A DNA stretch of 64,000 nt from positions 434,001 through 498,000 of the forward strand of contig NW_026870967.1 of NCBI RefSeq assembly GCF_033118175.1. The letters are read 5' to 3'. Positions 35,401 through 46,081 of the stretch are shown here, one piece after another (within the stretch, counting starts at the first letter, position 1; each line of letters starts with the position of its first letter). Under the pieces are notes generated by a model, which saw only the letters and a list, made by a program, of their open reading frames with translations, did not search any database and was not told the origin of the DNA. Position numbers and translations under genes: made by a program. The DNA is from Dama dama. Its lineage: Eukaryota; Chordata; Mammalia; Artiodactyla; Cervidae.

Positions 35401-37603
35401 CGGCCATGTCTGGACCCAGTCCCCCCAACCTGCCCCTTGGTGGGGCAGTACCCCCGGAGGCCAGGAAGGTCTGGGCAAGGCTGCCAGGGGCAGGGACACT
35501 GCTGGGTCCTGCCCCTGGCCTGTGGTGCGTCTGAGCACAACCGGCACTCTCCCGCTGGAAGCCCTCCCCGTCTGCCTCCAAAGGACGTTTGCAAGCACTC
35601 CCACCCGCTGTTCCCACCAGGCACGCACAATGCTCCCAAGCCCGGGAGAAAAGCGCTTCGGGCTGGTGCTCTCTCTGGGCCCTTGCCCCTGAGCCTGGGG
35701 GCCAGGCAGGGGGAACACACTCCCAGGCCAAGGCAGAACGACATGCACACGTCTGTTCCTGCCCCCTACACCGGCAGAGAGCTCGGGGGAGCCAGAGACT
35801 GCCAGGCTGCTGCTGGGCTGGCTGCCTGTGTGGGAAGGGGCAGAGCCGACCTAGGGGCAAGTTGGGCCTCTTGCTCTCCCTGCTGCCCTGAGGCTCCTGG
35901 GTCAAAGAAGTCTTGGGCATCCAGCCCTTTGCTGGTTCCTTCCCTCTGACGAGGCCCTCTGAGCTCCAGCACCTTGCAGTGTGGAGACACCCCTGCCAGC
36001 AACCTCCTCTCCAAAGAGGCCTAAACCGAGGCCTACGCCCAGGGGAAAGGCACCAGCGGGGATGATCCTGGGGAGGCGCACGGACATGTCTGGACCCAGT
36101 CCCCGCAGCCTGCCCCTTGGTGGGGCAGTACCCCCGGAGGCCAGGAAGGTCTGGGCAAGGCTGGCCAGGGGCATGGGCCCTGCTGAGTCCTGACCCTGGC
36201 CTGTGGGGCCTCTGAGCACAACCGGCCGTCTCCCACTGGAAGACCTCCCCGGCTGCCTCCAAAGTCCTGTTTGCAAACACTCCCGCCCGCTGTTCACGCC
36301 AGGCTCGCACAATGCTCCCAAGCCCGGGAGAAAAGCGCTTTGGAGTGATGCTCTCTGCGGGCCCTTTTCCCCTGAGCCTGGGGGCAAGGCAGGGGGAACA
36401 CACTCCCAGGCCAAGGCAGAACCACATGCCCACGTCTGTTCCTGTCCCCTGCACCGGCAGAGAGCTTGGGGGAGCCAGAGTCTGTCAGGCAGCTGCTGGG
36501 TTGGCCGCCTGTGTGGGAAGGGGCAGAGCCGCCCTAGGGGCAAGTTGGGCCTCTTGCTCTCCCTGCTGCCCTGAGGCTGCTGGGCCAAAGACGTCTTGGG
36601 CATCCAGCCCCTTACTGGTCCCTTCCCTCTGACGAGGCCCTCTGAGCTCCAGCACCTTGCAGTGTGGAGACAGCCCCTGCCAGCAACCTCCTCTCCAAGG
36701 AGGCCTCAACCGAGGCCTAGGCCCAGGGGAAAGGCACCAGCGGGGATGAGCCAGGGGAGGCGCCCGAGCATGTCTGGACCCAGTCCCCGCAGCCTGCCCC
36801 TTGGTGGGGCAGTACACCCGGAGGCCAGGAAGGTCTGGGCAAGGCTGGCCAGGGGCAGGGGCCCTGCTGGGTCCTGCCCCTGGCCTGTGGGGCCTCTGAG
36901 CACAACCAGCCCTCTCCCACTGGAAGACCTCCCCGGCTGCCTCCAAAGGCCGCTTTGCAAGCGCTCCCGCCCACTGTTCCCAGCAGGCGCGCACAATGCT
37001 CCCAAGCCCGGGAGAAAAGCACTTCGGGGTGGTGCTCCCACCGGGCCCTGGCCCCTGAGCCTGGGGGCAATGCAGGGGAAACACACTCCCAGGCCAAGGC
37101 AGAACCACATGCACACGTCTGTTCCTGCCCCTTGCACTGGCAGAGAGCTCAGGGGAGCCAGAGTCTGTCAGGCAGCTGCTGGGCTGGCCGCCTGTGTGGG
37201 AAGGGGCAGAGCCAACCTAGGGGCAAGTTGGGCCTCTTGCTCTCCCTGCTGCCCTGAGGCTGCTGGGCCAAAGAGGTCTTGGGCATCCAGCCCCTTGCTG
37301 GTCCCTTCCCTCTGACGAGGCCCTCTGAGCTCCAGCACCTTGCAGTGTGGAGACAGCCCCTGCCAGCAACCTCCTCTCCAAGGAGGCCTCAACCGAGGCC
37401 TAGGCCCAGGGGAAAGGCACCAGCGGGGATGAGCGGGGGAGGCGCCCGGGCATGTCTGGACCCAGTCCCCGCAGCCTGCCCCTTGGTGGGGCAGTACCCC
37501 CGGAGGCCAGGAAGGTCTGGGCAAGGCTGGCCAGGGGCAGGCGCCCTGCTGGGTCCTGCCCATGGCCTCTGGGGCCTCTGAGCACAACCGGCCCTCTCCC
37601 ACT
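29417..37603. repeat. Fullest higher-order repeat, 12-mer (8187 bp)
   Basis: Monomers start at 29417, 30099, 30780, 31462, 32144, 32827, 33510, 34193, 34875, 35557, 36238 and 36922. Types read M1 through M12 in order. This is the only block holding all twelve types, and I take it as the reference order. M9 to M12 resemble M3 to M6: the M9 tail is M3-like and leads into an M4-like M10, then an M5-like M11 and an M6-like M12. The 12-mer may therefore be an 8-mer with a duplicated, diverged 4-mer. The last monomer switches to an M7-type tail. Confidence 0.87.
36922..37603. repeat. Hybrid monomer M12/M7
   Basis: The front is M12 (AAGGCCGCTTTGC, CCCCTTGCACTGG near 37128). The tail has GGCAGGCGCCCTGC near 37537 and CTGCCCATGGCCTCTGG, which in the other copies precede M8, and an M8-type S module does follow. 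The exchange lies between about 37145 and 37540. GATGAGCGGGGGAGG at 37429 has lost two bases relative to GATGAGCCTGGGGAGG. Confidence 0.75.
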
Positions 37604-38285
37604 GGAAGACCTCCCCGGCTGCCTCCAAAGGCCGGTTTGCAACACTCCCGCCCGCTGTTCTTGCCAGGCACGCACAATGCTCCCAAGCCCGGGAGAAAAG
37701 CGCTTCGGGGTGGTGCTCTCTCCGGGCCCTTGCCCCTGAGCCTGGGGGCCAGGCATGGGGAACACACTCCCAGGCCAAGGCAGAACGACATGCACACGTC
37801 TGTTCCTGCCCCCTACACCGGCAGAGAGCTCGGGGGAGCCAGAGACTGCCAGGCTGCTGCTGGGCTGGCTGCCTGTGTGGGACGGGGCAGAGCCGACCTA
37901 GCTGCAAGTTGGGCCTCTTGCTCTCCCTGCTGCCCTGAGGCTGCTGGGCCAAAGAGGTCTTGGGCATCCAGCCGCTTGCTGGTCCCTTCCCTCTGACGAG
38001 GCCCTCTGAGCTCCAGCACCTTGCAGTGTGGAGACAGCCCCTGCCAGCAACCTCCTCTCCAAGGAGGCCTAAACCGAGGCCTAGGCCCAGGGGAAAGGCA
38101 CCAGCGGGGATGAGCCTGGGGAGGCGCCCGGGCATGTCTGGACCCAGTCCCCGCAGCCTGCCCCTTGGTGGGGCAGTACCTCCGGAGGCCAGGAAGGTCT
38201 GGGAAAGGCTGGCCAGGGGCAGGGGACCTGCTGGGTCCTGCCCCTGGCCTGTGGGGCCTCTGAGCACATCCGGCCCTCTCCCGCT
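37604..38285. repeat. Last core monomer, M8/M6 hybrid at the array edge
   Basis: The S module has the M8 marker GTTCTTGCCAGG. The L module has the M6 marker GGCATGGGGAACAC with ACGACATGC and an M6 tail (GGGGACCTGC, GAGCACATCCGG). An M7 S module follows at 38286, but its L module is absent and the short-period array begins instead. This is the boundary between core and mixed region. Confidence 0.8.
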
Positions 38286-41200
38286 GGAAGACCTCCCCGG
38301 CTGCCTCCAAAGGCCGGTTTGCCAACACTCACGCCCACTGTTCCCACCAGGCGCTCACAATGCTCCCAAGCCCGGGAGAAAAGCGCTTCGGGGTGGTGCT
38401 CTCTCCGGGCCCAAGAAAGACCTCCCCGGCTGCCTCCAAAGGCCGGTTTGCAAGCACTTCTGCCTGCTGTTCCCGCCACACGCGCACAATGCTCCCTAGC
38501 CCGGGAGAAAAGCTTTTCGGTGTGGTGTTCTCTCTGGGCCCAAGAAAGACCTCCCGGGCTGCCCCCAAAGGCCGGTTTGCAAGCACTCCCACTCGCTGTT
38601 CCCGCCATCCGTGAAAATGCTCCAAGCCCAGGAGAAAAGCGCTTCGGGGTGGTGCTCTCTCCCGGCCCTTGGAAGACCTCCCCGGCTGCCTCCAAAGGCC
38701 GGTTTGCAAGCACTCAATCCCGCTGTTCCCGCCAGCCACGCACAATGCTCCCAAGCCCGGGAGAAAAGCGCTTCGGGGTGGTGATCACTCCCGGCCCTTG
38801 GAAGACCTCCCCGGCTCCCTCCAAAGTCTGGTTTTCAAGAACTCCCTCCCGCTGACCCGCCAGCCGCACACAATGCTCCCAAGCCCGGGAGAAAAGCATT
38901 TTGGGGTGGTGCTCTCTCCGGGCCCTTGGAAGACCTTCCCGGCTGCCTACAAAGGCCGGTTTGCAAGCACTCATGTCCGCTGTTCCCGACAGCCGTGCAC
39001 AATGCTCCCAATTCCGGGAGAAAAGTGCTTCGGGATGGTGCTCTCTCCGGGCACTTGGAAGACCTCCCCGGCTGCCTCCAAAGGCCGGTTTGCAAGCACT
39101 CCCGCCCGCTGTTCCCGCCAGCCTCGCACAATGCTCCCAAGACCGGGAGAAAAGTGCTTCGGGGTGGTGCTCTCTCCGGGCCCTTGGAAGACCTCCCAAG
39201 CTTCCCCAAAGGCCGGTTTGCAAGCACTCCCACTCGCTGTTCCCGCCAGCCACGCACAATCCTCCAAAACCCCGGAGAAAAGCGCTTCGGGGTGGTGTAC
39301 TCTCCGTGCCCATGGAAGACCTCCCGGGGTGCCCCCAAAGGCCGGTTTGGAAGCACTCCCACTCGCTGTCCCCGCCATCCGCGCAAATGTTCCAAGCCCG
39401 GGAGAAAAGCGCTTCTAGGTGGTGCTCTCTCCGGGCCCTTGGAAGACCTCCCCGGCTGCCTCCAAAGGCCGGTTTGCAAGCACTCCCGCCCGCTGTTCCC
39501 ACCAGCCACGCACAATGCTCCCAAGCCCGGGAGTAAAGCATTTTGGGGTGGTGCTCACACTGGGCCCTGGAAGACCTCCCCGGCTGCCTCCAAAGGACGG
39601 TTTTCAAGCACTCCTGCCTGCTGTTCCCGGCACCTGCGCACAATGCTCCCAAGCCCGGGAGAAAAGCGCTTCGGGGTGGTGCTCTCTACAGGCCCTTGGA
39701 AGATCTCCCCGGCTGCCTCCAAAGGCCGGTTTGCAAGGACTCCTTCCTGCTGTTCCCGCCAGCCACGCACAATGCTCCCAAGCCCGGGAGAAAAGCATTT
39801 TGGGGTGGTGCTCACTCCGGGCCCTTGGAAGACCTCCCCGGCTGCCTCCAAAGGCCAGTTTGCAAGCACTCCTGCCTGCTGTTCCCGCCAGCCGCGCAAA
39901 ATGCTCCCAAGCCCGGGAGAAAAGCATTTTGGGGTGGTGCTCACTCCGGGCCCTAGGAAGACCTCCCCGGCTGCCTACAAAGGCCGGTTTGCAAGCACTC
40001 ATGTCCGCTGTTCCCGACAGCCGTGCACAATGCTCCCAATTCCGGGAGAAAAGTGCTTCGGGATGGTGCTCTCTCCGGGCACTTGGAAGACCTCCCCGGC
40101 TGCCTCCAAAGGCCGGTTTGCAAGCACTCCCGCCCGCTGTTCCCGCCAGCCTCGCACAATGCTCCCAAGACCGGGAGAAAAGTGCTTCGGGGTGGTGCTC
40201 TCTCCTGGCCCTTGGAAGACCTCCCAGGCTGTCCCCAAAGGCCGGTTTGCAAGCACTCCCACTCGCTGTTCCCGCCAGCCACGCACAATCCTCCAAAACC
40301 CCGGAGAAAAGCGCTTCGGGGTGGTGTACTCTCCGTGCCCATGGAAGACCTCCCGGGGTGCCCCCAAAGGCCGGTTTGGAAGCACTCCCACTCGCTGTCC
40401 CCGCCATCCGCGCAAATGTTCCAAGCCCGGGAGAAAAGCGCTTCTGGGTGGTGCTCTCTCCTGGCCCTTGGAAGACCTCCCCGGCTGCCTCCAAAGGCCG
40501 GTTTGCAAGCACTCCCGCCCGCTGTTCCCGCCACCCGCGCACAATGCTCCCAAGCCCGGGAGAAAAGCGCTTCGGGGTGGTGCTCTCTACAGGCCCTTGG
40601 AAGACCTCCCCGGCTGCCTCCAAAGGCCGGTTTGCAAGGACTCCTTCCTGCTGTTCCCGCCAGCCACGCACAATGCTCCCAAGCCCGGAAGAAAAGCATT
40701 TTGGGGTGGTGCTCACTCCGGGCCCTTGGAAGACCTCCCCGGCTGCCTCCAAAGGCCAGTTTGCAAGCACTCCTGCCTGCTTTTCCCGCCAGCCGCGCAC
40801 AATGCTCCCAAGCCCGGGAGAAAAGCGCTTCAGGGTGGTGCTCTCTCCGGGCACTTTCAAGACCTCCCCGGCTGCCTCCAAAGGCAGGTTTGTAAGTACT
40901 CATTCCCGCTGCTTCCGCCAGCCACGCACAATGCTCCCAAGCCCGGGAGAAAAGCATTTTGGGATGGTGATCAGTCCGGGCCCTTGGAAGACCTCCCCGG
41001 CTGCCCCCAAAGGCCGGTTTGGAAGCACTCCCACTCGCTGTTCCCGCCATCCGCGCAAATATTTCAAGCCCGGGAGAAAAGCGCTTCGGGGTGGTGCTCT
41101 CTCCTGGCCCTTGGAAGACCTCCCCCGCTGCCTCCAAAGGCCGGTTTGCAAGCACTCCCGCCCGCTGTTCCCGCCAGCCGCGCACAATGCTCCCAATCAC

Positions 41201-43557
41201 GGGAGAAAAGCGCTTCGGGGTGCTGCTCTCTCCGGGCCCTTGGAAGACTTCCCCGTCTGCCTCCAATGGCCAGTTTGCAAGCACTCATACCCGCTGTTCC
41301 CACCAGCCGCGCACAATGCTCCCAAGCCCGGGAGAAAAGCTTTTTGGGGTGGTGCTCACACCGGGCCCTGGAAGACCTCCCCGGCTGCCTCCAAAGGCCG
41401 GTTTTCAAGCACTCCTGCCTGCTGTTCCCGCCACCCGCGCACAATGCTCCCAAGCCCGGGAGAAAAGCGCTTCGGGGTGGTGCTCTCTACAGGCCCTTGG
41501 AAGACCTCCCCGGCTGCCTCCAAAGGCCGGTTTGCAAGGACTCCTTCCTGCTGTTCCCGCCAGCCACGCACAATGCTCCCAAGCCCGGGAGAATAGCATT
41601 TTGGGGTGATGCTCTCTCCAGCCCTTGGAAGACGTTTCTGGCTGCCTCCAAAGGCCGGTTTGCAAGCACTCATGCCCGTTGTTCCCACCAGCCGCGCACA
41701 ATGCTCCCAAGCCCGGGAGAAAAGCATTTTGGGGTGGTGCTCACTCCGGGCCCTTGGAAGACCTCCCCGGCTGCCTCCAAAGGCCAGTTTGCAAGCACTC
41801 CTGCCTGCTGTTCCCGCCAGTCGCGCACAATGCTCCCAAGCCCAGGAGAAAAGCGCTTCGGGGTGGTGCTCTCTCCGGGCACTTTCAAGACCTCCCCGGC
41901 TGCCTCCAAAGGCCGGTTTGTAAGTACTCATTCCCGCTGCTTCCGCCAGCCACGCACAATGCTCCCAATCCCGGGAGAAAAGCATTTTGGGGTGGTGCTC
42001 TCTCCGGGCCCTTGGAAGACCTCCCCGGCTGCCTCCAAAGGCCGGTTTGTAAGCACTCATGTCCGCTGTTCCCGACAGCCACAGACAATGCTCCCAAGCC
42101 CGGGAGTAAAGCATTTTGGGGTGGTGATCAGTCCGGGCCCTTGGAAGACCTCCCCGGCTGCCTCCAAAGGACAGTTTGCAAGCACTCATGCCCGCTGTTC
42201 CCGCCAGCCGCGCACAATGCTCCCAAGACCGTGAGAAAAGCGCTTCGGGGTGGTGTTCTCTCTGGGACCATGGAGGACGTCCCCGGCTGCCCCCAAAGGC
42301 CGGTTTGCAAGCACTCCCACTCGCTGTTCCCGCCAGCCACACACAATGTTCCAAAACCCCAGAGAAAAGCGCTTCGGGGTGGTGCTCTCTCCGGGCCCTT
42401 GGAAGACTTCTCTGGCTGCCTCCAAAGGCCGGTTTGCAAGAATTCCCTCCCGCTGTTCCACCAGCCGCACACAATGCTCCAAAACCCGAGAGAAAAGCGC
42501 TTCGAGGTGGTGTTCTCTCCGGGCCCTTGGAAGACCTCCCCGGCTACCTCCAAAGGCGGGTTTGCAAGTACTCATTCCCGCTGTTCCCGCCAGCTGCGCA
42601 CAATGCTCCCAAGCCCGGGAGAAAAGCATTTTGGGGTGGTGCTCACTCCGGGCCCTTGAAAGACCTGCCCGGCTGCCTCAAAAGGCCGGTTTGCAAGCAC
42701 TCAGGCCCGCTGTTCCCGCCAGCCGCGTACAATGCTCCCTAGCCCGGGAGAAAAGCATTTTGGGGTGGTGCTCACTCCGGGCCCTTGAAAGACCTGCCCG
42801 GCTGCCTCCAAAGTCCGGTTTGCAAGAACTCATGCCCGCTGTTCCCGCCAGCCACGCACAATGCTCCCAAGACCGGGAGAAATGCGCTTCGGGGTGGTGT
42901 TCTCTCCGTGCCCATGGAGGACCTCCCCGGCTGCCCCCAAAGGCCGGTTTGCAATCACTCCCACTCACTGTTCCGGCCAGCCACGCACATGCTCCAAAAC
43001 ACGGGAGAGAAGCGCTTTGGGGTGGTGCTCTCTCCCGGCCCTTGGAAGACTTCCCCGGCTGCCTCCAAAGGCCGGTTTGCAAGAACTCCCTCCCGCTGTT
43101 CCGCCAGCCGCACACAATGCTCCCAATCACGGGAGAAAAGCGCTTCGTGGTGGTGCTCTCTCAGGGCCCTTTGAAGACCTCCCCGGCTGCCTCCAATGGC
43201 CGGTATGCAAGCACTCATGCCCGCTGTTCCCACCAGCCCTGTACAATGCTCCCAGGCACGGGAGAAAAGCATTTTGGGGTGGTGCTCACTCCTTGCCCTT
43301 GGAAGACCTCCGCGCCTGCCTCCAAAGGCCGGTTTGCAAGCACTCCTGCCTGCTGTTCCCGCCACACGCGCACACTGCTCCCAAGCCCGGGAGAAAAGCG
43401 CATCTGGGTGGTGTTTTCTCCGGGCCCATGGAGGACCTCCCAGGCTGCAACCAAAGGCGGCTTTGCAAGCATTCCCACTAGCTGTTCCCGCCAGCCATGC
43501 AAATGCTCCCAAGCCGGGGGGAAAAGCATTTTGGGGTGGTGCTCTCTCCGGGCCCTT
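38286..43557. repeat. Short-period array 1: 41 S modules of ~129 bp
   Basis: Forty-one S modules follow each other without L, at 127-129 bp spacing (first starts 38286, 38415, 38544, 38671, 38800, 38928; last 43430). The first is M7-like. The second and third (CTTCTGCCTGCTG; then CCACTCGCTG with the CCATCCGTG form) recur in the same order in the arrays at 58191 and 61776. 127-bp modules lack two bases near AAATGYTCCAAGCC. Many modules carry AAGCATTTTGGGG where others have AAGCGCTTCGGGG, a C-to-T/G-to-A change at two CpGs plus a third transition. Long open frames here, including 38926-42234 on the plus strand, reflect a 43-codon period and are not called genes. Confidence 0.95.
38928..40474. 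repeat. Second-order repeat inside short array 1
   Basis: A run of modules starting at 38928 recurs from 39956, about 1028 bases (eight modules) later. It holds CACTCATGTCCGCTG with GACAGCC, then CCAGCCTCGC with AAGACCGGG, then CCTCCAAAACCCC, then the CCCCGGGGTGCCCCC / GGTTTGGAAGC form. The AAGGACTCCTTCCTG module at 39698 recurs at 40599 and 41499, i.e. after seven modules each time. The S array thus has its own higher-order structure with variable step. Confidence 0.8.
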
Positions 43558-44380
43558 GCCCCTGTGCCTGGGGGCCAGGCAGGGGGTCCACACTCCCAGG
43601 CCAAGTCAGAACCACATGCACACGTTTGTTCCTGCCCCCTGCACGGGCAGAGAGCTCGGGGGAGCCAGAGTCTGCCAGGCAGCTGCTGGGCTGGCTGCCT
43701 GTGTGGGAAGGGGCAGAGCCGACCTAGGGGCAAGTTGGGCCTCTTGCTCTCCCTGCTGCCCAGAGGCTGCTGGGCCAAAGAGGTCTTGGGCATCCAGCCC
43801 CTTGCTGTTCCCTTCCCTCTGACGAGGCCCTCTGAGCTCCAGCATCTCGCAGTGTGGAGACAGCCCCTGCCAGCAACCTCCTCTCCAAGGAGGCCTCAAC
43901 CGAGGCCTAGGCCCAGGGGAAAGGCACCAGCGGGGATGAGCCTGGGGAGGCGCCCGGGCATGTCTGGACCCAGTCCCCGCAGCCTGCCCCTTGGTGGGGC
44001 AGTACCCCCGAAGGCCAGGAAGGTCTGGGCAAGGCTGGCCAGGGGCAGGGGCCCTGCTGGGTCCTGCCCCTGGGCTGTGGGGCCTCTGAGCAGGACCGGC
44101 CCTCTCCCGCTGGAAGACCTCCCCGGCTGCCTCCAAAGGCTGGTTTGCAAGCACTCCCGCCCACTGTTCCCACCAGGCGCGCACAATGCTCCCAAGCCCA
44201 GGAGAAAAGCACTTCGGGGGGGTGCTCTCTCCGGGCCCTTGCCCCTGAGCATGGGGGCCAGGCAGGGGGTCCACACTCCCAGGCCAAGGCAGAACCACAT
44301 GCACACGTCTGTTCCTGCCCCCTGCACCGGCAGAGAGCTCGGGGGAGCCAGAGTCTGTCAGGCAGCTGCTGGGATGGCCG
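42787..44380. repeat. Segmental duplication, copy 1 (offset 2524)
   Basis: This segment covers the last five S modules and part of the sixth-last of array 1, the L module 43558-44111 and the first half of the next monomer. It recurs at 45311-46904 at a constant offset of 2524: S starts 42916/45440 and 43430/45954, L start 43558/46082, next monomer 44112/46636. Shared markers include CACGTTTGTTCC, CCAAGTCAGAACC and CTTCGGGGGGGTGC. The ends are approximate. Confidence 0.82.
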
Positions 44381-44794
44381 CCTGTGTGGGAAGGGGCAGA
44401 GCCGCCCTAGGGGCAAGTTGGGCCTCTTGCTCTCCCTGCTGCCTTGAGGCTGCTGGGCCAAAGACGTCTTGGGCATCCAGCCCCTTGCTGGTCCCTTCCC
44501 TCTGACGAGGCCCTCTGAGCTCCAGCACCTTGCAGTGTAGAGACAGCCCCTGCCAGCAACCTCCTCTCCACTGAGGCCTCAACCGAGGCCTAGGCCCAGG
44601 GGAAAGTCACCAGCGGGGATGAGCCAGGGGACGCGCCCGAGCATGTCTGGACCCAGTCCCCGCAGCCTGCCCCTTGGTGGGGCAGTACACCCGGAGGCCA
44701 GGAAGGTCTGGGCAAGGCTGGCCAGGGGCAGGGGCCCTGCTGGGTCCTGCCCCTGGCCTGTGGGGCCTCTGAGCACAACCGGCCCTCTCCCACT
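43558..44794. repeat. Long-monomer run: one L plus one S+L monomer
   Basis: An L module at 43558-44111 follows directly on the last S of short array 1 (CTCCGGGCCCTT then GCCCCTGTGCC). A complete monomer follows at 44112-44794, whose tail resembles M5 (GTACACCCGG). An M6-like S module at 44795 then starts the next short array. Confidence 0.92.
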
Positions 44795-46081
44795 GGAAGA
44801 CCTCCCCGGCTGCCTCCAAAGGCCGGTTTGCAAGCGTTCCCGCCCACTGTTCCCAGCAGGCGCGCACAATGCTCCCAAGCCCGGGAGAAAAGCGCTTCAG
44901 GGTGGTGCTCTCTACAGGCCCTTGGAAGACCTCCCCGGCTGCCTCCAAAGGCCGGTTTGCAAGGAATCCTTCCTGCTGTTCCCGCCAGCCACGCACAATG
45001 CTCCCAAGCACGGGAGAAAAGTGCTTCGGGGTGGTGCTCTCTCCTGGCCCTTGGAAGACGTTTCTGGCTGCCTCCAAAGGCCGGTTTGCAAGCACTCATG
45101 CCCGGTGTTCCCACCAGCCGCGCACAATGCTCCCAAGCCCGGGAGAAAAGCATTTTGGGGTGGTGCTCACTCCGGGCCCTTGGAAGACCTCCCCGGCTGC
45201 CTCCAAAGGCCAGTTTGCAAGCACTCCTGCCTGCTGTTCCCGCCAGTCGCGCACAATGCTCCCAAGCCCAGGAGAAAAGCGCTTCGGGGTGGTGCTCTCT
45301 CCGGGCACTTTCAAGACCTCCCCGGTTGCCTCCAAAGTCCGGTTTGCAAGAACTCATGCCCGCTGTTCCCGCCAGCCACGCACAATGCTCCCAAGACCGG
45401 GAGAAATGCGCTTCGGGGTGGTGTTCTCTTCGTGCCCATGGAGGACCTCCCCGGCTGCCCCCAAAGGCCGGTTTGCAATCACTCCCACTCACTGTTCCGG
45501 CCAGCCACGCACATGCTCCAAAACACGGGAGAGAAGCGCTTTGGGGTGGTGCTCTCTCCCGGCCCTTGGAAGACTTCCCCGGCTGCCTCCAAAGGCCGGT
45601 TTGCAAGAACTCCCTCCCGCTGTTCCGCCAGCCGCACACAATGCTCCCAATCACGGGAGAAAAGCATTTTGAGGTGGTGCTCACTCCGGGCCCTTGGAAG
45701 ACCTCCCCGGCTGCCTCCAAAGGCCGGTATGCAAGCATTCATGCCCGCTGTTCCCACCAGCCGTGTACAATGCTCCCAAGCACGGGAGAAAAGCATTTTG
45801 GGGTGGTGCTCACTCCTTGCCCTTGGAAGACCTCCGCGCCTGCCTCCAAAGGCCGGTTTGCAAGCACTCCTGCCTGCTGTTCCCGCCACCCGCGCACACT
45901 GCTCCCAAGCCCGGGAGAAAAGCGCATCGGGGTGGTGTTCTCTCCGGGCCCATGGAGGACCTCCCAGGCTGCAACCAAAGGCCGCTTTGCAAGCATTCCC
46001 ACTAGCTGTTCCCGCCAGCCATGCAAATGCTCCCAAGCCGGGGGGAAAAGCATTTTGGGGTGGTGCTCTCTCCGGGCCCTT
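44795..46081. repeat. Short-period array 2: 10 S modules
   Basis: S modules start at 44795, 44924, 45053, 45182, 45311, 45440, 45568, 45696, 45825 and 45954. Those at 44924-45310 match the AAGGA(C/A)TCCTTCCTG, GACGTTTCTGG and CCAGTTTGCAAGC series at 41499-41884. From 45311 onward they match the end of array 1. This array is therefore a shortened copy of array 1 with an internal deletion. Confidence 0.93.

Larger units (their letters stand above)
1..38285. repeat. Core satellite array of ~682-bp monomers
   Basis: Fifty-six complete head-to-tail monomers run from 82 to 38285, all in one orientation, after an 81-base partial unit. Lengths are 680-684 bp (mean about 682.2), measured from each GGAAGACC or its close variant. 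Each monomer is one S module (~129 bp) followed by one L module (~553 bp). Copies differ by scattered substitutions and 1-3 bp indels, and I saw no foreign insertion. Types are told apart by markers. M1: GCAACACTCC with AGGCAGTGGGTCC. M2: GGCGTGCACAATG. M3: AAGCACGCAAAATG. M4: AAAGGACGTTTGC. M5: AAAGTCCTGTTTGC. M6: GCAAGCGCTCCCGCCCAC. M7: GCCAACACTCACGCCC. M8: GTTCTTGCCAGG. M9: AATGCTCTCAAGCC with CGTCTATTCC. M10: GAAGCCCTCCCCGTCTG. M11: GCCCTTTTCCCCTG. M12: AAGGCCGCTTTGC. No gene is visible. Confidence 0.97.

Noticed and set aside
1..38285. CRISPR array (regular direct repeats)
   Set aside because: The repeating unit is 682 bp with no short-repeat/unique-spacer alternation. The 129-bp modules are contiguous with no spacers.
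38926..42234. A 1102-codon repeat protein gene in the S array
   Set aside because: Several frames on both strands are open over the same DNA. Module lengths of 127-129 shift the frame without consequence. Indels are not restricted to multiples of three, and there is no conserved start or promoter. The openness follows from GC content and the 129-bp period.
38286..43557. Short-array modules as an unrelated minisatellite
   Set aside because: The modules align over their whole length with the first ~129 bp of every long monomer, with shared variants, so they are the same sequence family.
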